Origin: Paenibacillus gyeongsangnamensis
GTDB lineage: Bacteria; Bacillota; Bacilli; Paenibacillales; NBRC-103111
NCBI RefSeq assembly: GCF_027533625.1
Contig: NZ_JAQAGZ010000008.1
Span: forward strand, 124,001 to 188,000
Direction: 5' to 3'
Length of the DNA stretch: 64,000 bases
A program made the translations under genes and the position numbers. Positions 43,901-52,426 of the stretch are shown here, piece by piece. The notes under the pieces are model-generated. The model made no database searches. It was not told the origin of the DNA and saw nothing but the letters and a program-made list of their open reading frames with translations. Numbering within the stretch: the stretch's first letter is position 1; each line of letters opens with the position of its first letter.

Positions 43901-45253
43901 TCACTTCGTTTTGACGTTGGCCTTCTTCGTCTCGATCGATTTGGCCATCTCCTCCTGAGCGGTGCGCAGCGCCGTATTCACGTCGACTTTGTCTAGCGTG
44001 ACGGAATCGAAGGCCTTCTCCATCGACTTCTTCAGATCGTTCGGGTTGCCTCCGATCAGCCCCTTCTCCCGCTTCGGCGAAGCTTCCGCCGGCTTATACT
44101 TGTAAACGGCCTGGACATTCTTGCCCTGCAGCTGCGGCACGTCCTTGCCGATCGCTTTAAAGAGGTCGCCGGTATTTTTGAGCGACGGCACGAGACCCAG
44201 CGTCTTCGCCATATCGAGCTGCACTTCTTCGGACAACAGGTAAGCGATGATTGCAAAGGAAATGTCCTTGGACTTGTTGGTCTTGGTAATATACCAGTAA
44301 TATGCGCCCGGCTGGCTGCCCGTATTCGGCGCTTCCTTGAACGTCGGGATCGTGACCATATCCCAGTTCAGCTCGGACGGGAATTCCAGGTAACGGGTCA
44401 GCTGATTGACCTGCATGGCGACATTCATATTTTTCTGGAAAGCGGTGTATTCCTCGGTCTGGGATCGCTTCTTGGGATCCCGGTTGTTATTCTCAATGGC
44501 ATAAAAACGGCCAAGATTGTTGATCAGCCCGGCCCATTTCTCCTGCGCCGCCATTTGATCCGCCTTCGGATCGAGATAAGGAACCGAGAGCTGATTGTCC
44601 CGCAGCAGCGCCCCGATGAAGGAGCTGAACCCGCGGTACACTTGCCCGCCGTCGACCCGGGTCATTTTTCTGGCCAAATCGTAGGTTTCGTCCCACGTCA
44701 TGCCGTCCTTCGGATAAGGTACGCCGAATTTGTCAAACAGCGCTTTGTTATAGAACAGCACCTGAACCTGGGAGGAAGGCATCGGCAGGCCGATCAGCGC
44801 TCCGTCGGGGTTGGAGTTTTTGATACTATCAATATGGACGGGCTCCAAGGCGCTGAGGTTGAAATTAAACTTTTTCACCAGGTCCGACATATCGTATGCA
44901 AGTCCCTGATCAATTAAGAAGCCGTCGATATCGGATAGGTTGCCGTACATGATATCAGGGTAAGTGCCTGATGCAATCAGATCGTTGATTCCTGTACCCG
45001 TGCCCCGCTGGATGAAATTAATGGTCACATTCGGGAACTTCTTCCGGATCCGGTCGCCGTACAGCTTGTCGAAATAGTCCTTGGTATCCGCGAATTGGGA
45101 TACGAAGGTTAGCGTTACCGGCTCATTCAAATTGACGTCGGCGCCTTTGCTCTGTTCCTTCGGAGCGCCGCTTCCGCCTGAACAGCCGGCAAGAGCGGAC
45201 GCGAGCAGCAATACGGATAACCAGGATGCGGATCGTTGATGATTTATTTTCAT
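43901..45253 (-). CDS. Sugar ABC transporter substrate-binding lipoprotein (family 1), orphan
   Basis: The 450-residue protein has a lipoprotein signal ending LAGC (Cys24) and then a Gly/Ser-rich tether. The mature part is a family-1 periplasmic binding fold (FADTKDYFDKLYGDRIRKKF, TYPDIMYGNLSD, VLFYNKALFDKFGVPYPKDG, MTWDETYDLARKMTRVDGG). Binding of an oligosaccharide is likely. No permease or ATPase gene is adjacent, so it must share a transporter encoded elsewhere. A second, related lipoprotein is encoded at 47232. Both have cre-like sites close upstream, suggesting carbon catabolite control. Ribosome site AAAGGGGG. Confidence 0.88.
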   Translation of the reverse strand: MKINHQRSASWLSVLLLASALAGCSGGSGAPKEQSKGADVNLNEPVTLTFVSQFADTKDYFDKLYGDRIRKKFPNVTINFIQRGTGTGINDLIASGTYPDIMYGNLSDIDGFLIDQGLAYDMSDLVKKFNFNLSALEPVHIDSIKNSNPDGALIGLPMPSSQVQVLFYNKALFDKFGVPYPKDGMTWDETYDLARKMTRVDGGQVYRGFSSFIGALLRDNQLSVPYLDPKADQMAAQEKWAGLINNLGRFYAIENNNRDPKKRSQTEEYTAFQKNMNVAMQVNQLTRYLEFPSELNWDMVTIPTFKEAPNTGSQPGAYYWYITKTNKSKDISFAIIAYLLSEEVQLDMAKTLGLVPSLKNTGDLFKAIGKDVPQLQGKNVQAVYKYKPAEASPKREKGLIGGNPNDLKKSMEKAFDSVTLDKVDVNTALRTAQEEMAKSIETKKANVKTK

Positions 45254-45272
45254 AGTAATCCCCCTTTGTTTA

Positions 45273-45286
45273 TGAAAACGCTTGCG
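45273..45286. promoter_or_regulatory. cre-like site upstream of the 43901 lipoprotein gene
   Basis: TGAAAACGCTTGCG matches 13 of 14 positions of the CcpA consensus TGWAANCGNTNWCA. It lies 20-33 bp before the start codon, so CcpA bound here would block transcription. Confidence 0.6.
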
Positions 45287-45397
45287 TATAATTATATGGA
45301 TTTGCCCTCTTCATCGTAATACCTGATCCTCACAAGTTTTTGTCCTAAATTCATTCAAATCGGAGCGAAAGCATGCTTGTTTGTTATCATATTTTAT

Positions 45398-45421
45398 ATT
45401 ATTATCGTTTTATATAATAAT
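45398..45421. promoter_or_regulatory. AT-rich dyad in front of the ArsR-like gene
   Basis: ATTATTAT (45398-45405) and ATAATAAT (45414-45421) are perfect inverted arms with an 8-base centre, 18 bp before the start at 45439. AT-rich dyads at this distance are usual autoregulatory sites for small winged-helix repressors. Confidence 0.5.
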
Positions 45422-45438
45422 GAAATGGGGCATGCAGG

Positions 45439-45999
45439 ATGAATGACAAGGCTCAATTGCTGCTGCACCCGGTCCGCATGAGAATCATCCAAGCCATGAT
45501 CGGCCGGGAGCGGACCGTTCAGCAGCTCCAGGAATGGCTGCCGGATATTCCGGCGCCTACCTTATACCGGCAGCTCCAGAAGCTGACCCAAGCCGAGATC
45601 CTCCGCATCGTCAGCCGCAAGCCGGTTCGCGGAGCGGTGGAGAAAACGTACGCGCTTGCCGAGCACGGGGCGGAATTTTCCCCGGAGGAAGTGCTGCGGA
45701 TGGATGCGGATGAGCATATGCGCTTGTTCATCACCTTCCTCTCGCATTTGATCGGCGAATTCGGGGCGTATACCCGGCAGGACGATATGGATATGTATAA
45801 GGACGGTCTAAGCTATCGGCTGGTGAACCTTTACCTGAGCGAGGAAGAATGGAAGCTCATGCTGGAGGATATCCGGAGCGCGATCGGCAAGCATGCGAAT
45901 AAAGAACCGGCCGCCGGACGGCGTGCCTATTCCTTGTCCACCATCCTCATTCCGGGCATCCGGCAGATCCACAGTCCGGACCCCGGCAAAGAAAGGTGA
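45439..45999 (+). CDS. ArsR-like winged-helix transcriptional regulator
   Basis: The 186-residue protein has an N-terminal winged helix (LLLHPVRMRIIQAMIGRERT, VQQLQEWLPDIPAPTLYRQLQKLTQAEILRI) of the HTH_20/ArsR type, followed by a helical C-terminal domain (EHMRLFITFLSHLIGEFGAY) with no cysteine metal site, so the ligand is probably not a heavy metal. Its stop overlaps the ribosome site (AAGGTGA) of the hydrolase gene that follows, so the two are coupled and the regulator probably controls its own operon through the AT-rich dyad upstream. Confidence 0.85.
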   Translation: MNDKAQLLLHPVRMRIIQAMIGRERTVQQLQEWLPDIPAPTLYRQLQKLTQAEILRIVSRKPVRGAVEKTYALAEHGAEFSPEEVLRMDADEHMRLFITFLSHLIGEFGAYTRQDDMDMYKDGLSYRLVNLYLSEEEWKLMLEDIRSAIGKHANKEPAAGRRAYSLSTILIPGIRQIHSPDPGKER

Positions 46000-46004
46000 A
46001 ACCT

Positions 46005-46988
46005 ATGCCGTATACTGAAGAGACCATCACGATCCAAGGCGCGTATCCCTTGGGGGCTACCCTCACCTTACCGCTGCTCGAAGCGGGCAGGAAAGCTCCG
46101 GCCATATTGATCGTTCCGGGGACAGGGGCAAACGACAGGGACGGCAACAACCGGATGCTCAAGATGAACCTGTACAAAGATTTGACTCAATTTCTTGGAG
46201 AACAGGGCTGCATAGCCCTCCGTTATGATAAAAGAGGCTCTTATGCCAGCGGAGGGGACGCCGCTGCGGCCGGATTATGGGATTTGGCGGACGATGCGGC
46301 CGCCTGCGCGGACTTCCTGCGGGCGCATCCGATGGCTGATCCGGAGCGCGTCTTCGTGCTGGGGCACAGCGAGGGCGCGATGCTGGCCCCCGCCTTGTTC
46401 GTCAAGCGGCCTTGGATCGGAGGCCTGCTGCTGATCGCCGGTTCGGCCTTCTCCCTAAAGGACATATCGGCGCGTCAATCCGAGCAGGCCCTGCTGGAGC
46501 TGAGTCAGCTGAACGGGTGGAAAGGCGCTCTTGTCCGCCTCCTGCGGATTCCGGAACGGGCCCGCAGACAGAACAAGAAGATTATCGAAAGGCTGCTGGC
46601 GTCCGAGGAGCCTGCAGTTCGCATCAAAGGGAAGCGAATGAACGCCAAATGGTTCCGCGAGCACTATGCTTATCGGCCGTCCGACATTCTAGCCGAAGTG
46701 ACCTGTCCCGTCTTGGCGGTTACGGGGACGAAGGATATCCAGGTGCCTCCGGAGCACGCCCGCCTCTTGGCGGAATCCGTCAGCGGCCCTTCAGAGTGGC
46801 ATTTGATTCCGGATATGACCCATATCTTGAAGAAAACCGGGGAAACGCCCACGATGCTGGGCCTGCTAAAGCTTTACAAGAAACTCACCCCCGTTCCGTT
46901 AGATCCGGAGCTGCTGGCCGTTTTGGCGGATTGGCTGAAGCGGCACACCCGGCTTCATAGTCAAGAAGTAGGCTCCGAGTCCTTATGA
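46005..46988 (+). CDS. Alpha/beta hydrolase (dienelactone hydrolase/BAAT-like)
   Basis: The protein has about 327 residues from the ATG at 46005, whose ribosome site AAGGTGA includes the stop of the upstream gene. It shows the serine-hydrolase core: oxyanion region LIVPGTGANDRDGN, RYDKRGSYASGG, nucleophile elbow VLGHSEGAMLAP, acid in VTGTKDIQVPPEH and His in IPDMTHILKKTGE. The substrate is unknown. The last residues (HSQEVGSESL) look unrelated to the family, and after the stop the same frame continues as a fragment of a YhfC-like protein, so the 3' end may have been reshaped by a deletion. Confidence 0.87.
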   Translation: MPYTEETITIQGAYPLGATLTLPLLEAGRKAPAILIVPGTGANDRDGNNRMLKMNLYKDLTQFLGEQGCIALRYDKRGSYASGGDAAAAGLWDLADDAAACADFLRAHPMADPERVFVLGHSEGAMLAPALFVKRPWIGGLLLIAGSAFSLKDISARQSEQALLELSQLNGWKGALVRLLRIPERARRQNKKIIERLLASEEPAVRIKGKRMNAKWFREHYAYRPSDILAEVTCPVLAVTGTKDIQVPPEHARLLAESVSGPSEWHLIPDMTHILKKTGETPTMLGLLKLYKKLTPVPLDPELLAVLADWLKRHTRLHSQEVGSESL

Positions 46989-47171
46989 TACCGCAGCCGG
47001 AAGCTTCGATTCCTTGCGCTGGCGGTCACCCTTCATGCCGGTGTCGACTTCTTCGCAGCCCTCGCTCAGAAGCAAGCGTTCCCGCTGTGGATCGCCGAGC
47101 TGCTCTTGCTCGTCTCCGCCGCCGTATCCGTATGGTTCGCGGTCCGGTCCCGCAAGCTGTTCGGAGAGTGA
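46989..47171 (+). pseudogene. C-terminal remnant of a YhfC-family intramembrane protease
   Basis: Directly after the TGA of the hydrolase gene the same frame reads YRSRKLRFLALAVTLHAGVD, then FFAALAQKQAFPLWIAELLL and LVSAAVSVWFAVRSRKLFGE, and stops. This is the last ~60 residues typical of YhfC-family glutamic-type intramembrane proteases (two final membrane helices and the HAxVDFFAAL motif). The catalytic N-terminal part is missing and there is no start or ribosome site. It is probably what remains after a deletion that joined two genes. Confidence 0.7.
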
Positions 47172-47181
47172 TTTCGACGGC

Positions 47182-47226
47182 AAGGCCCCTTCAGCTCGCG
47201 GATTCGCTTGAGCCTAAAGGGGCCTT
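47182..47226. terminator. Terminator between the YhfC remnant and the second lipoprotein gene
   Basis: AAGGCCCCTT and AAGGGGCCTT form a perfect 10-bp stem around a 25-base region that itself contains a short dyad. It can serve both directions; the lipoprotein gene ends 6 bp to its right. Confidence 0.75.
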
Positions 47227-47231
47227 GTTCC

Positions 47232-48563
47232 TTATTTCGTACCGTTCTTCGCCGCTTCCAGCACCTTGTTCACCTGTTCATCGCTTTCGCGAAGCGCCGT
47301 GTTGATGTCCTTCTCCTTATTAGCGACCGATTGAAAAGCAGCATTGGAGATTCGGTCGAAGTCTCCTTCGTTGATATTGCCTAGGGGCGCAATAACCGCC
47401 AGCTTCGGCTTGATCATTGCAGCAAGGTTCTTGCCTTGGAATTCCGGAATGCCCTGGCCGTACTGAGCCCTTACCTTCTCGTCCTTCAGTACCGGCGCGC
47501 GGCCGTTCCTGGCCATGTCGGACTGCACTTCATCCGAGAGCACCGTCTCCAGCACTTTGAAGGCCGCATCTTTGTTTTTGCTTTGATTCGTTATGCTGAG
47601 CACCGGCGTATCCACGCGCTGACCGACGCCGGGCGCCTTCTTATTCTCGGGATAGGCAACCAAATCCCATTTCACATCCGGGGCTTTGCGCAGCATTCCC
47701 AGCGTATTGCTGTAGCCTACCAGCATGGCCAGCTCTCCTTTAACGAGGGCCTGCTCGTTTTTGCCGTAGTTCAGGCTCTTAAAGTCGCCCGCCATCACCC
47801 CCGGTATATCATACAGTCCGGCCCAAAGCGTCATAAGCTCCTTCCAGGCATCGGTCTGCATTTGAGCCTTCCCCGTTTTGAAGTCGGCATAAGGAAGTGC
47901 CAGCTGCCGCCCGCCGCGGTACAAGTTATCGGCATAAATGCCGCGGTACTGAATGCCGCCGTCCATCCGCGTCAGCTTCAGCGCCAGCTGCTTAACATCG
48001 TCCCACGTCATGCCGTCCTTCGGATAAGGGACACCGAACCGGTCGAATACATCTTTATTGTAAAAAAGCGCAAACGCGTTGTTGTACGAGGGCAAACCGA
48101 GAAGATGATTCTGGTTGCTGGCGATCTTGATCGTCTCGAGCATCTCCGGAATAACTCGAGCCGAATCGAATTTGTGTTTTTTCATCAGCTCCTCATGATT
48201 GAAGGCAAGCCCCAAGTCGTTCAGTTGGTTGAGGTTGCCCGGGTAGAGCACGACAATATCGGGAACGGTTCCCGCCACGACGAGGTCGTTCATGCTCTTG
48301 CCTTTCTCGGAGGTATTGATCCGCTCCACCGTAATATTAGGGTATTTCTTCTTCACCGGATCCGCAACATACCGCTGGAAATCCTCTTCCGGAAACATCG
48401 TAGTGCTTGCGGCAAATTGAACCGTCACCGGATCGCTCGGCAGCTCGAACGTCTCGGATGCTTTTGTCTGTCCGGGATCGCCGCCTTTTGCCCCGCTGCA
48501 GCCTGCAAGCAAGCCTCCGCACAAACTGAACGCAAGTACGATGGATAATGAATGCCTCATCAT
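47232..48563 (-). CDS. Sugar ABC transporter substrate-binding lipoprotein (family 1), orphan
   Basis: The 443-residue protein has a lipobox (LLAGC) near residue 22 and a family-1 binding fold. It shares FGVPYPKDGMTWD and the TR-DGG segment with the 43901 protein, and both have the same overall layout, so they are paralogues with clear divergence. Other landmarks: TVPDIVVLYPGNLNQLNDLG, LPSYNNAFALFYNKDVFDR. No permease genes are near. A cre-like site lies about 50 bp upstream of the start. Confidence 0.88.
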   Translation of the reverse strand: MMRHSLSIVLAFSLCGGLLAGCSGAKGGDPGQTKASETFELPSDPVTVQFAASTTMFPEEDFQRYVADPVKKKYPNITVERINTSEKGKSMNDLVVAGTVPDIVVLYPGNLNQLNDLGLAFNHEELMKKHKFDSARVIPEMLETIKIASNQNHLLGLPSYNNAFALFYNKDVFDRFGVPYPKDGMTWDDVKQLALKLTRMDGGIQYRGIYADNLYRGGRQLALPYADFKTGKAQMQTDAWKELMTLWAGLYDIPGVMAGDFKSLNYGKNEQALVKGELAMLVGYSNTLGMLRKAPDVKWDLVAYPENKKAPGVGQRVDTPVLSITNQSKNKDAAFKVLETVLSDEVQSDMARNGRAPVLKDEKVRAQYGQGIPEFQGKNLAAMIKPKLAVIAPLGNINEGDFDRISNAAFQSVANKEKDINTALRESDEQVNKVLEAAKNGTK

Positions 48564-48613
48564 AACTCCCCGCTTCGCTTAGTAGTCGATACCTCTAAAG
48601 CATACACGATATT

Positions 48614-48627
48614 TGTAAACGCTTAAT
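48614..48627. promoter_or_regulatory. cre-like site upstream of the 47232 lipoprotein gene
   Basis: TGTAAACGCTTAAT matches 12 of 14 positions of TGWAANCGNTNWCA. Its presence at the same kind of position as in the paralogue supports joint CcpA control. Confidence 0.5.
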
Positions 48628-48779
48628 TACGGTAATTTAACTGGAGTATATGATTAAATTAAGCCTTTGGGCGCAAGGCAGGCCTGACGCAGTTTGGGAA
48701 TTTCACCCGCCGAGATGATGACGCGGCGCTCAGGGGCAAGGTATAATGCAGTATACCCGGAGAATGAAGGGAGAACGCT

Positions 48780-49067
48780 ATGGGGACCGCTGAACTGCAA
48801 GATTTAAGGGAGCAGATCGATAGAATCGATCAGGAAATCATCGCTTTATTATCCGAACGGTTTAAAATCACGGAAGAGGTCGGAATCTACAAGGCGGAGC
48901 ACGGACTGCCGGTTCAGGATATAAACCGCGAAGCCGAACAATTCGGGAAAATTGCCGAGCTCTCGATGAGCCGGGGTCTCCGGCCGGAATACGCCGTCGG
49001 CGTGTACCGATGTATTATCGATCTTGTCATATCCCGTCATCGGGAAATTAAAGAGGGACGGAAATAA
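48780..49067 (+). CDS. Chorismate mutase, AroQ class
   Basis: The 95-residue all-helical protein has the CM_2 pattern: LQDLREQIDRIDQEIIALLSERFKITEEVG with the active-site Arg and Lys (GIYKAEHGLPVQDINREAEQ) and the C-terminal helix EYAVGVYRCIIDLVISRHRE. It converts chorismate to prephenate for Phe/Tyr synthesis. As a free-standing monofunctional enzyme with no signal peptide, it should be cytoplasmic. GAAGGGAGA precedes the ATG. It appears monocistronic. Confidence 0.9.
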   Translation: MGTAELQDLREQIDRIDQEIIALLSERFKITEEVGIYKAEHGLPVQDINREAEQFGKIAELSMSRGLRPEYAVGVYRCIIDLVISRHREIKEGRK

Positions 49068-49085
49068 CCGGAGCGCCTCAGCCGC

Positions 49086-49130
49086 AAAGCCCCTGACATA
49101 CACCGGAAACGATCGACGTCAAGGGCTTTG
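49086..49130 (+). terminator. Hairpin after chorismate mutase
   Basis: AAAGCCCCTGAC and GTCAAGGGCTTT pair almost perfectly, followed by a short TTTGCT. Confidence 0.6.
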
Positions 49131-49208
49131 CTCATGGCTGGATAGAGAACGAAGCTATATGAAGGAGCCGTGGGCTTAACCCTGCTTGTCACAGCTGTAA
49201 CAAAAAAA

Positions 49209-49251
49209 GCCTGACGCCCGAAGGCGGCAGACTCAGATTGCCGAAAAACCC
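49209..49251. repeat. Solo left end of repeat A next to a terminator hairpin
   Basis: CAGATTGCCGAAAAACCC (49234-49251) and the following GGATATGC-AAAA-TGCAAAA match the left ends of copies 1 and 3. As in those copies, a hairpin with a T-run on the minus strand (GTCTGCCGCC/GGCGTCAGGC, 49209-49232) lies immediately to its left. No right end and no identical second hairpin are found before the 49543 gene, so this is a degenerate or partial copy. The remaining 49252-49500 shows no other recognised feature. Confidence 0.55.
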
Positions 49252-49502
49252 GGATATGCAAAAAAATTGCAAAAACCTGGGGAGCTCTAGGATCAGCCCT
49301 ATGGGGAACCGACGGCTTATTGTGCATCAGCCTATTGGAAGCGCTCACAAGGTTCAGGTCGTCTGGCTCGAACACGACCTCCTCGCATGGATCGCAAGCC
49401 CCGCTGCTGCTGGCGTTCGCCATTGTAACCGCCCAGCGTCTGGGAAGCGCATTCCCGCAGACCGCGCGAGCCTCCTTTCGATGACTCCCCTGAAATACCA
49501 AA

Positions 49503-49531
49503 CGCCGCCGCCCCTTGAGGGGACGGCGGCG
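49503..49531 (-). terminator. GC-rich hairpin after the response regulator gene
   Basis: CGCCGCCG and CGGCGGCG with a CCCCTCAAGGGG-type inner stem, followed by GTTTGG on the minus strand. The T-run is poor; a better one follows at 49202-49208 beyond the repeat A end. Confidence 0.6.
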
Positions 49532-49542
49532 CCTCAGCCGAT

Positions 49543-50244
49543 TCAGCTAATCTTCGAAAATTTATATCCCACACCATGCACATTAATAATATATTTCGGA
49601 CGGGAAGGGTCCGGTTCGATTTTTTTGCGCAAATTGCTGACATGCACGATAATCGTCCGCGTATCGTTGAAGCACTCCTGACCCCAGATTTCGCGAAACA
49701 GCTGCTCATGGCTGAAGGTCTGCTCCGGCCGGGAAGCGAGGAAGCTGAGCAAATCGAATTCCTTCCGGGACAGCGGCACCTCCTGCCCGTCAATTTTGAC
49801 CACCCGGCTGAGCCGGTCGATCTGAATGGTTCCTACGCTCATCTTGGTCGGATGCCGCTCCGACAAGCCCGCTTCCAGATGCGGACGCCGAAGATTCGCC
49901 TTGACCCGGGCCACCAGCTCATTCGGACTGAACGGCTTCGTAATGTAATCGTCCCCGCCAAGATTAAGTCCCGTTATCTTGTCGGATTCGTCCTTTTTGC
50001 AGCTGAGGAATAGAATCGGAGCGGCCGAGAGGCCGCGAAGCTCGCGGCACGTATCGAAGCCGCTTTTTCCAGGCAGCAGAACATCGAGAATCACCAGATC
50101 CGGCTGCTCCATGGCCGTGAGTGCTACGGCGTCGTTCCCGTTATCCGCCATAACGACCCGGTATCCGTTTTTTTCCAAGTAAAGACGTATCACTTCCCGA
50201 ATTTCCAAATCATCTTCCACGACCATGATTTTTTGCCCTGTCAT
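49543..50244 (-). CDS. Response regulator, OmpR/PhoB family
   Basis: The 233-residue protein has a receiver domain with acidic pocket Asp11/Asp12, phospho-acceptor Asp54 (LVILDVLLPGKSG) and conserved Lys in YITKPFSPNEL, followed by an OmpR-type winged helix (VPLSRKEFDLLSFLASRPEQ, RTIIVHVSNLRKKIEPDP, YIINVHGVGYKF). It is the partner of the kinase at 50273, whose stop lies 28 bp upstream of its start. It is the last gene of an operon that begins with a cell-wall amidase, so it may respond to envelope state. Confidence 0.93.
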   Translation of the reverse strand: MTGQKIMVVEDDLEIREVIRLYLEKNGYRVVMADNGNDAVALTAMEQPDLVILDVLLPGKSGFDTCRELRGLSAAPILFLSCKKDESDKITGLNLGGDDYITKPFSPNELVARVKANLRRPHLEAGLSERHPTKMSVGTIQIDRLSRVVKIDGQEVPLSRKEFDLLSFLASRPEQTFSHEQLFREIWGQECFNDTRTIIVHVSNLRKKIEPDPSRPKYIINVHGVGYKFSKIS

Positions 50245-50272
50245 GATTCCACCTCCGCCTGTTGGACTTATA

Positions 50273-52417
50273 TCAAAGATAGGCGTTCACCTTGCCCTCG
50301 GTCAAGCTCATTTCCTCCCTGCGAACAGGGATCCAGAAGCAAATACTTGTTCCCCGCTGCGGTTCGGAGCGTTCCACCCAAATGCGTCCGCCGTGGGATT
50401 CGACGATTTCCTTGGAAATGGACAGTCCGAGACCTTTGCCCCCGTTCACCGAGCTGCGGGACTGGTTGCTGGAGTAGAAACGGTCGAACACGTAAGGCAA
50501 ATCCTCCGGCACGATGCCCTCTCCCGAATCCGTCACCCGGCATAGCATCCCGTCCTCGTCATCCGCCATCTCCACCTCGATGGAGCCTCCCTCCCGGGTG
50601 AATTTAATCGCATTGAAGATCAAATTCGAGAACACCTGGTGCATCCTTTCCAAATCCACCTCGACCGCCGCGAACGCCCTTCCGCTTGAAGCGGGGCTGT
50701 TCATCGTCAAGGAATATCGGATGCCCGCATTTCGGGTGTCCAGCTCGTACCGGGAAAAGAGCATCTCCATGAGCCGATCCGTACGGAACGTTTGCTTCTT
50801 GAACGTGATCTGCCTAGCCTCCAGCTGCGACAGATGGAACAAATCCTCAATCAGCCGGTCCATGCCGAGCACCTTGCCGTGAATGAGCCGCAGGTACCGG
50901 TCCTTCTGTTCCTCCGTATCGACCATGCCGTCGAGTATCGCTTCGATATAGCACTGAATGGTCGTCAGCGGCGTCCCCAGATCATGGGAGATGTTGCTTA
51001 GCAGATGGCTGCGCGAAATCTCAAGCCGCGACAGCTCGTCATTGGTTTGCTTCAGCGCTTCGTTCGCCAGCTCCAAGCTATGCGTATGTTCCTTAATTTT
51101 ACCATACAAACCGTTGTTCAGTTCGGTCAATTGCGCGGACAGTCGTTCTTCGTTCGAGAACGCTTTGGAGAGTTTAATGGAAAGCAGCAGCGCCTGGGAG
51201 ATAATGAAAATGAGCAGACCGAAGACGGTCATTTTATCCGTTGTCTTCACGAGCTCGTGGGCGTAAAGCATGTCGTTGACAATCGATAACGCAAATAAAA
51301 TACACGATACCAGAAGAATCCCCGCCCCCTCCCGTTTGCGCAGGAAGGCCAAGATCACGATCACTAGAATGTACAGCATGCCGCAAAGCAGGTACACTTG
51401 CAGTACGATCAGCCATTCCGTCATTTTAAGCGGGGTTAGTACGGCCACGACGGCCGTGTAGCCTATACAAGCAAGGCACAGCGCCATGTTGAACGAGCGC
51501 GAGCTCTCCCGCGGGTACAATCCGGAGAAGAAGAGCGCGAACAACGGCATGGCGAGCGCCGCACTCGTGTATTCCAGAAGGATCTGAACCGTCCAGTCGA
51601 AATTCGGGAACAGCTTCGTCAGCACGATTTCACTGAGCATGGTCATTCGGAGGCATATCAAGAGGCAGAATAAACCAAAGAACAGGATCGGCCAATCCTT
51701 TGTTCTCACGGTGAACAGGCCCAAGTGATACAATCCCATAATCATCACACTGCCGATCAGCAGCATATCGAAGCCGACGGAGAGCGCCTGCTTCCCGACC
51801 ATCGAATCCACCTTCCCGACCTCAAGGGGCTGCCAAACCCCTCCTCTGTGATGGGAGTAGTTCGATACCTGCAGCACTAGCTCCACCGTCGATTCATGGG
51901 TATGCATAACCGCTATGGCAGGATGATATTGGGGGGTCGTTCCTTCAGCGGACATGCCTACCGTGCCTGCCGACGCCGCCTCGCTGCCGTTCACCCACAG
52001 GCGGTAAGCGGTATTGATGGTGGGTATGCGAACTGCGAGCAAGTCCTGGCCGGGCTTAAGCTTCAGCGTCATGCAATACGTCGCGAAGCCCTCGCTCGGG
52101 ACCCTCCGGCCGTCAACCTTCAAATGATTCCACGAAGCCGGCACCTCCGCATACAGGGACGGAGCAGGCGCCTCAGGAGAATGAAACTCCTCGGGGCCAA
52201 CGAGCCGCTGCCAATAAAAAGCCCACTCCCCGTTCAATCGGACGTTTCCGTCTCTGGCAAAATCCCAACCGGACAAATCCAGCTCCCCTTGAATCACTTT
52301 GGGCGCGCTATTGTACTGGAAGAACAATAGGTTCCATCCGTAATACAGCAAGGTGGAAATCAAGCAAGCGATCATACCTACCGCAACAAACCGTTTATAA
52401 GATAAATCGCCGGGCAT
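50273..52417 (-). CDS. Membrane sensor histidine kinase with 7TMR-DISM sensor
   Basis: The 714-residue protein starts with one N-terminal membrane helix, then an extracellular jellyroll domain of the 7TMR-DISM extracellular type (~45-210, VPASWNHLKVDGRRVPSEGF, RLWVNGSEAASAG), seven membrane helices (~215-415), a coiled coil, a HisKA domain (LLSNISHDLGTPLTTIQCYI, phospho-His), and a HATPase domain (N-box NLIFNAIKF, GKGLGLSISKEI). The extracellular domain resembles carbohydrate-binding folds, so cell-wall fragments or sugars are plausible ligands. It lies 9 bp after an amidase gene and 28 bp before its response regulator. Confidence 0.93.
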   Translation of the reverse strand: MPGDLSYKRFVAVGMIACLISTLLYYGWNLLFFQYNSAPKVIQGELDLSGWDFARDGNVRLNGEWAFYWQRLVGPEEFHSPEAPAPSLYAEVPASWNHLKVDGRRVPSEGFATYCMTLKLKPGQDLLAVRIPTINTAYRLWVNGSEAASAGTVGMSAEGTTPQYHPAIAVMHTHESTVELVLQVSNYSHHRGGVWQPLEVGKVDSMVGKQALSVGFDMLLIGSVMIMGLYHLGLFTVRTKDWPILFFGLFCLLICLRMTMLSEIVLTKLFPNFDWTVQILLEYTSAALAMPLFALFFSGLYPRESSRSFNMALCLACIGYTAVVAVLTPLKMTEWLIVLQVYLLCGMLYILVIVILAFLRKREGAGILLVSCILFALSIVNDMLYAHELVKTTDKMTVFGLLIFIISQALLLSIKLSKAFSNEERLSAQLTELNNGLYGKIKEHTHSLELANEALKQTNDELSRLEISRSHLLSNISHDLGTPLTTIQCYIEAILDGMVDTEEQKDRYLRLIHGKVLGMDRLIEDLFHLSQLEARQITFKKQTFRTDRLMEMLFSRYELDTRNAGIRYSLTMNSPASSGRAFAAVEVDLERMHQVFSNLIFNAIKFTREGGSIEVEMADDEDGMLCRVTDSGEGIVPEDLPYVFDRFYSSNQSRSSVNGGKGLGLSISKEIVESHGGRIWVERSEPQRGTSICFWIPVRREEMSLTEGKVNAYL

Positions 52418-52426
52418 TTGTCTTTC

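Noticed and set aside
49037..49793. Three overlapping ORFs around the convergent region
   Set aside because: They cross terminators and the response regulator gene in the wrong frame and have no family resemblance.
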